A stretch of DNA of 20,053 nucleotides from a virus. Numbering within the stretch: position 1 is the stretch's first letter; each line of letters opens with the position of its first letter. Made by a program: the position numbers and the translations under genes. The notes beneath the pieces are model-generated. The model was not told where the DNA came from, did not search any database, and saw only the letters and a list, made by a program, of their open reading frames with translations. Shown here piece after piece: positions 18,534 through 20,053 of the stretch. The stretch lies in IMG/VR virus record IMGVR_UViG_3300042345_000286, positions 1-20,053 of that record; one strand, given 5' to 3'.

Positions 18534-18611
18534 GGGGGGGGCGCACGGCGCCCGCCATAACGATAACGTTATATCGTATAACTGTCCTGCTGAAAGAACG
18601 AATGACGGGGA
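18534..18611. other. Composition junction with G8 tract and GC hairpin
   Basis: DNA changes from phage-like AT-rich to GC-rich within a few bases, at eight consecutive G (18534-18541). GGGCGC, loop ACG, GCGCCC (18539-18553) forms a short strong hairpin that starts inside the tract. I see no gene that credibly spans this stretch. It marks either an assembly chimera or a true insertion/recombination point; the truncated phage frame ends exactly here. Confidence 0.6.
18560..18577. repeat. 18-bp nested palindrome, operator-like
   Basis: ACGATA (18560-18565) pairs with TATCGT (18572-18577), and the centre ATAACGTTAT (18563-18572) is itself a perfect 10-bp palindrome. It sits in the only AT-rich patch of the right-hand segment, between the array terminator and the junction. 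A regulator binding site is possible, but no promoter or target gene can be assigned. Confidence 0.4.
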
Positions 18612-18637
18612 GGGGGACGGTCCTGAGACTGTCCCCC
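18612..18637 (-). terminator. Hairpin closing the small-gene array (no -35 loop)
   Basis: On the minus strand an 11-pair stem (one G-U) with loop TCAG begins 7 bases after the stop of the 58-aa gene. That is the same spacing as the hairpins inside the array. Unlike those, its loop is not TTGACG and no -10 follows at the right distance, consistent with there being no next gene to drive. There is no T-run, so classical intrinsic termination is uncertain; it may act as a 3' end or stability element. Confidence 0.6.
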
Positions 18638-18644
18638 ATAAGGA

Positions 18645-18821
18645 TCAGCGGATCACCAGAGGGTGTACGTCGCTGGCGTGAGTCTCTGCCCACTGGGCGG
18701 CGAGCAGAGTAGCGGTGTGACCCACGGGATCGGTGATCCGATTGAACTTGCTGCCGTCGTTGCGATAGGCGACCCACAGGATCTGGCGATCGGTCAGGCG
18801 GGAGGCGGGGGAGAAGCGCAT
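18645..18821 (-). CDS. Small GC-rich array gene, 58 aa
   Basis: I do not recognise this protein. It starts MRFSPASRLTDRQILWVAYR and continues NDGSKFNRITDPVGHTATLL, ending in a helix AAQWAETHA and VHPLVIR. It is soluble, with mixed charge, no Cys and no membrane segment. It is the last of five minus-strand genes, and I read it directly because it is short. Support comes from context: it starts 24 bases below the conserved -10 element, its leader has the shared AGCAAACCGCA block, and its TGA is followed after 7 bases by a hairpin, exactly as in its neighbours. No Shine-Dalgarno is present. Third codon positions are mostly G or C, as expected for a real gene in GC-rich DNA. Function unknown. Confidence 0.65.
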   Translation of the reverse strand: MRFSPASRLTDRQILWVAYRNDGSKFNRITDPVGHTATLLAAQWAETHASDVHPLVIR

Positions 18822-18829
18822 CGGTCTTT

Positions 18830-18857
18830 TGCGGTTTGCTCTGGAATTCTACAGGGT
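18830..18857 (-). repeat. 28-bp promoter/leader repeat, copy 1
   Basis: Identical over 28 bases to 19091-19118 and 20025-20052. It covers the -10 region (TAGAAT) and the start of the leader with AGCAAACCGCA. Identity in non-coding DNA between unrelated genes implies recent duplication or strong constraint. Confidence 0.9.
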
Positions 18858-18883
18858 GTGTGGGGCACCCGTCAAGGTGCCCC
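18846..18883 (-). promoter_or_regulatory. Terminator/promoter module between the 63-aa and 58-aa genes
   Basis: Minus strand: arms GGGGCACC and GGTGCCCC (18883-18876 and 18869-18862) enclose loop TTGACG (18875-18870). After 18 bases from the loop comes TAGAAT (18851-18846). The hairpin starts 7 bases after the upstream stop, while the loop and the hexamer form a good sigma-70-type promoter for the downstream gene. The inner arm bases differ from the other modules on both sides, so pairing is kept. Confidence 0.72.
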
Positions 18884-18890
18884 GTAGAGA

Positions 18891-19082
18891 TCAGTATCCC
18901 ATCCAAGTCAGCAGTTCGCCAGCATCGATGCCGCCGATGCCCCAGCGGTCAGCGGTGCCATACTCCTCCAGAAAGGCATCCGTGATGCTGTGCAGGTCAG
19001 CAGCATAGAGGGCATCGTCATAAGTGATGCACCCGCAGTCGTCGGCGATGGTCAGCAGTTGCTCGGTGAAGGTCTCAGGCAT
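18891..19082 (-). CDS. Small acidic GC-rich array gene, 63 aa
   Basis: This protein is not recognised. It starts MPETFTEQLLTIADDCGCIT and ends GGIDAGELLTWMGY. It is strongly acidic (many Asp/Glu and hardly any basic residues), probably helical, with a CGC pair at residues 16-18 and Tyr/Trp in the second half (FLEEYGTADRWGIGG). No membrane segment or signal is visible. Acidity and size recall DNA-mimic or host-takeover proteins, but that is only analogy. It begins 25 bases after its own TAGAAT element, has the shared AGCAAACCGCA leader and no Shine-Dalgarno. It ends in TGA, followed after 7 bases by the next hairpin module. Confidence 0.7.
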   Translation of the reverse strand: MPETFTEQLLTIADDCGCITYDDALYAADLHSITDAFLEEYGTADRWGIGGIDAGELLTWMGY

Positions 19083-19090
19083 GGTTCCCT

Positions 19091-19118
19091 TGCGGTTTGC
19101 TCTGGAATTCTACAGGGT
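19091..19118 (-). repeat. 28-bp promoter/leader repeat, copy 2
   Basis: An exact copy of the element at 18830-18857, placed upstream of the 63-aa gene. It contains the TAGAAT hexamer and the conserved leader. Confidence 0.9.
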
Positions 19119-19143
19119 CAGGGGGCAGGCGTCAACCTGCCCC
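19107..19143 (-). promoter_or_regulatory. Terminator/promoter module between the 88-aa and 63-aa genes
   Basis: Minus strand: arms GGGGCAGG (19143-19136) and CCTGCCCC (19129-19122) with loop TTGACG (19135-19130), then 17 bases, then TAGAAT (19112-19107). The hairpin begins 7 bases after the TGA of the 88-aa gene. A 17-base spacer is the optimum for a sigma-70-type promoter. Confidence 0.75.
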
Positions 19144-19150
19144 GTGAGGA

Positions 19151-19417
19151 TCAGATCCTCTCCAGATCGCCGTGCTGCAGAGCACGGTGGAGCAGGCGGC
19201 CCCAGGAGGTTGCCTCCCGTGCCTCGGGATCCTGCAGGAGGTCAGTCCAGCGAACAGCAGCGCCGTGATCCTCAAAGGCGAAGCGGTATTCGGTGCTGCT
19301 GCTGGTGTAGGTCACCAGCAGGTCGAAGGTGCCCTGCAGGTCACCTGGCACGATCGCCAGGTGGGAGATGGCGCTGCTGTTCACTGAGGCGGCGGCGATG
19401 GCGGTTGCGGTGGTCAT
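19151..19417 (-). CDS. GC-rich array gene, 88 aa
   Basis: Not firmly recognised. The protein starts MTTATAIAAASVNSSAISHL, followed by a beta-rich stretch (FDLLVTYTSSSTEYRFAFED) and then a helical, charged second half (AAVRWTDLLQDPEAREATSW, GRLLHRALQHGDLERI). The S-S-x-I, strand, Y-x-F pattern and the late SWG/H faintly recall KTSC-type small domains, but I would not assign it without a profile search. The first 12 residues are Ala/Thr-rich but too weakly hydrophobic for a signal peptide. It starts 24 bases after a TACCAT hexamer, with a diverged leader (AGCAAGCAACCGCA) and no Shine-Dalgarno. TGA is followed after 7 bases by the next module. Confidence 0.7.
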   Translation of the reverse strand: MTTATAIAAASVNSSAISHLAIVPGDLQGTFDLLVTYTSSSTEYRFAFEDHGAAVRWTDLLQDPEAREATSWGRLLHRALQHGDLERI

Positions 19418-19441
19418 CGGATCGGTTGCGGTTGCTTGCTA

Positions 19442-19478
19442 ATGGTAGACGATGAAGGGGCAGGCGTCAACCTGCCCC
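19442..19478 (-). promoter_or_regulatory. Terminator/promoter module between the 91-aa and 88-aa genes
   Basis: Minus strand: arms GGGGCAGG (19478-19471) and CCTGCCCC (19464-19457), loop TTGACG (19470-19465), 17 bases, then TACCAT (19447-19442). The hairpin starts 8 bases after the TAA of the 91-aa gene. Hairpin and loop are unchanged even though the downstream -10 and leader have diverged. Confidence 0.72.
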
Positions 19479-19486
19479 CGTGGCGT

Positions 19487-19762
19487 TTAGAGGGTGTATT
19501 CGGGGCGGGTGCCGTTGATCTCATCTCCCAGGCGGGAGATGGGGCGCTGCCCCTTGTGATCGAGGTGGCACACAGGAGGGACTCCACCGATGCGGTTCTG
19601 TGCCCGCAGGATCAGCGCATCCTGTGCGGTCACCCGTGCCACGGGTGTGTGGGGAGCAACGCCAAACACGGTGGAGCACTGCGGGCGATCAACGGGTTGA
19701 AAGGCGGCGCTGGCGGGAGCATCGCGGTGGAGGGTGCAGGCGCTGATAAAGGTGGTGATCAT
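19487..19762 (-). CDS. GC-rich array gene, 91 aa
   Basis: Function not recognised. The protein starts MITTFISACTLHRDAPASAA and has three Cys (9, 29 and in VPPVCHLDHKGQ near residue 64). His residues lie close to the first and last of these. A metal site is conceivable, but the spacing matches no motif I know. It is mildly basic, with no clear membrane helix. It is the only array gene that ends in TAA, and the one with the longest leader: about 43 bases between TACAAT and ATG, containing its own hairpin. Its start is therefore less certain than the others. An ATG immediately following a CTG is used here as the first in-frame start. Confidence 0.6.
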   Translation of the reverse strand: MITTFISACTLHRDAPASAAFQPVDRPQCSTVFGVAPHTPVARVTAQDALILRAQNRIGGVPPVCHLDHKGQRPISRLGDEINGTRPEYTL

Positions 19763-19777
19763 CAGTCTGAGGATGGT

Positions 19778-19797
19778 GCGGGGTCCGTTTGCCCCGC
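19778..19797 (-). promoter_or_regulatory. Hairpin in the leader of the 91-aa gene
   Basis: On the minus strand GCGGGG (19797-19792) pairs with CCCCGC (19783-19778), with an 8-base loop. It begins about where transcription from TACAAT would start and replaces the plain AGCAAACCGCA leader of the other genes. It could protect the mRNA 5' end or modulate translation; no ligand-type architecture is visible. Confidence 0.5.
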
Positions 19798-19805
19798 TTG
19801 TGAGA

Positions 19806-19843
19806 ATTGTAGTCTATGGGTGGGGCAGGCGTCAACCTGCCCC
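19806..19843 (-). promoter_or_regulatory. Terminator/promoter module between the 54-aa and 91-aa genes
   Basis: Minus strand: arms GGGGCAGG (19843-19836) and CCTGCCCC (19829-19822), loop TTGACG (19835-19830), 18 bases, then TACAAT (19811-19806), the closest of the set to TATAAT. The hairpin begins 7 bases after the TGA of the 54-aa gene. Confidence 0.75.
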
Positions 19844-19850
19844 GTAGGGG

Positions 19851-20015
19851 TCACCAGAGCAGGTCAGCGATTGCTTCCAGGCGCTGCTGGCGGGATACCA
19901 GTTCCTTCAGGATGGCCCGCTCCTCCTTGGCGGTGGGGTTGCCTTCCCACAGCCACTCCTCCAGTTGGAAGGAGGTCAGGTCGTCGAAGGCGGTGGCGAT
20001 GGTTCCGTCCAGCAT
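19851..20015 (-). CDS. Small GC-rich array gene, 54 aa
   Basis: Not recognised. The protein starts MLDGTIATAFDDLTSFQLEE and continues WLWEGNPTAKEERAILKELV, then SRQQRLEAIADLLW. It is predicted to be almost wholly helical, with a Trp-containing amphipathic first helix and a heptad-like second helix (ERAILKELVSRQQRLEAIADLL). A small helical hairpin or dimer is plausible. It is the most upstream complete gene of the array. It lies 25 bases after a TAGAAT hexamer with the shared AGCAAACCGCA leader, lacks a Shine-Dalgarno, and ends in TGA with the conserved 7-base gap to the next hairpin. I read it directly because of its length. Function unknown. Confidence 0.65.
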   Translation of the reverse strand: MLDGTIATAFDDLTSFQLEEWLWEGNPTAKEERAILKELVSRQQRLEAIADLLW

Positions 20016-20024
20016 GGGGTGGGG

Positions 20025-20052
20025 TGCGGTTTGCTCTGGAATTCTACAGGGT
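20025..20052 (-). repeat. 28-bp promoter/leader repeat, copy 3, at the window edge
   Basis: Identical to copies 1 and 2 over 28 bases, and to copy 1 for one further base (20053). The TAGAAT hexamer is at 20046-20041. Its expected TTGACG hairpin would lie just outside the window. The sequence ends inside the repeat, which is where a short-read assembly would be expected to break. Confidence 0.85.
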
Positions 20053-20053
20053 G

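Noticed and set aside
18323-18712. 129-codon plus-strand frame
   Set aside because: It is antisense to the truncated membrane-protein gene and crosses the junction. The opposite strand has the coherent protein with a transmembrane helix.
18484-18906. 140-codon minus-strand frame across the junction
   Set aside because: It overlaps the 58-aa gene and a promoter module in another frame, joins GC-rich and AT-rich DNA, and its protein is low-complexity Arg/Pro/Ser typical of a shadow frame.
18846-19843. CRISPR array or integron attC sites
   Set aside because: The repeated hairpins are separated by open reading frames of different length, not by uniform spacers. The RYYYAAC/GTTRRRY core pairs and bulged arms of attC are not present.

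Overview
Two compositionally different segments meet near position 18534. Positions 1 to about 18533 are AT-rich (11 G+C in the 60 bases 9601-9660) and hold a baseplate and accessory block of a T4-like cyanophage (myovirus of marine Synechococcus/Prochlorococcus type). The evidence is the order gp25, gp6, a giant structural protein, gp8, read on the minus strand. The gene order matches T4 25-6-7-8, with a 4075-residue protein in the gp7 position. Positions 18534-20053 are GC-rich (37 G+C in the 60 bases 18721-18780) and hold five very small unrelated minus-strand genes, none of which I recognise.

Layout in transcription order (right to left). The GC-rich part is an array of genes of 54, 91, 88, 63 and 58 codons. 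Between successive genes lies a compact module: 7 or 8 bases after each stop codon is a perfect 8-bp hairpin whose 6-base loop is TTGACG. A -10-like hexamer follows 17 or 18 bases later, and the next start codon comes 24 to 25 bases after that in three modules and 43 in the fourth. The loop therefore looks like the -35 box of the next gene's promoter. The last gene is followed by a longer hairpin without the TTGACG loop, as expected for the end of the array.

After a G8 tract the composition switches. The first phage frame is a membrane-protein gene that lacks its 5' end, so the join is either an assembly chimera or a real insertion or recombination. Next come a 63-aa conserved-looking cyanophage protein, a GT-A glycosyltransferase, and two small genes coupled by one-base stop/start overlaps. 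A clear intrinsic terminator follows. Then come two unrecognised genes (159 and 82 aa), a late-promoter-like site, gp25, gp6, the giant protein and gp8, which runs off the left edge and is probably almost complete.

How the parts work together. gp25, gp6 and gp8 are baseplate wedge proteins, and the giant protein is almost certainly a virion part of the same wedge or its periphery. It is built from recurring beta-rich modules plus one YHYH-like domain. The glycosyltransferase operon is a separate, non-structural unit. The small-gene array resembles a set of independently promoted accessory or early genes, but its owner (phage, host or other replicon) cannot be settled from this window.
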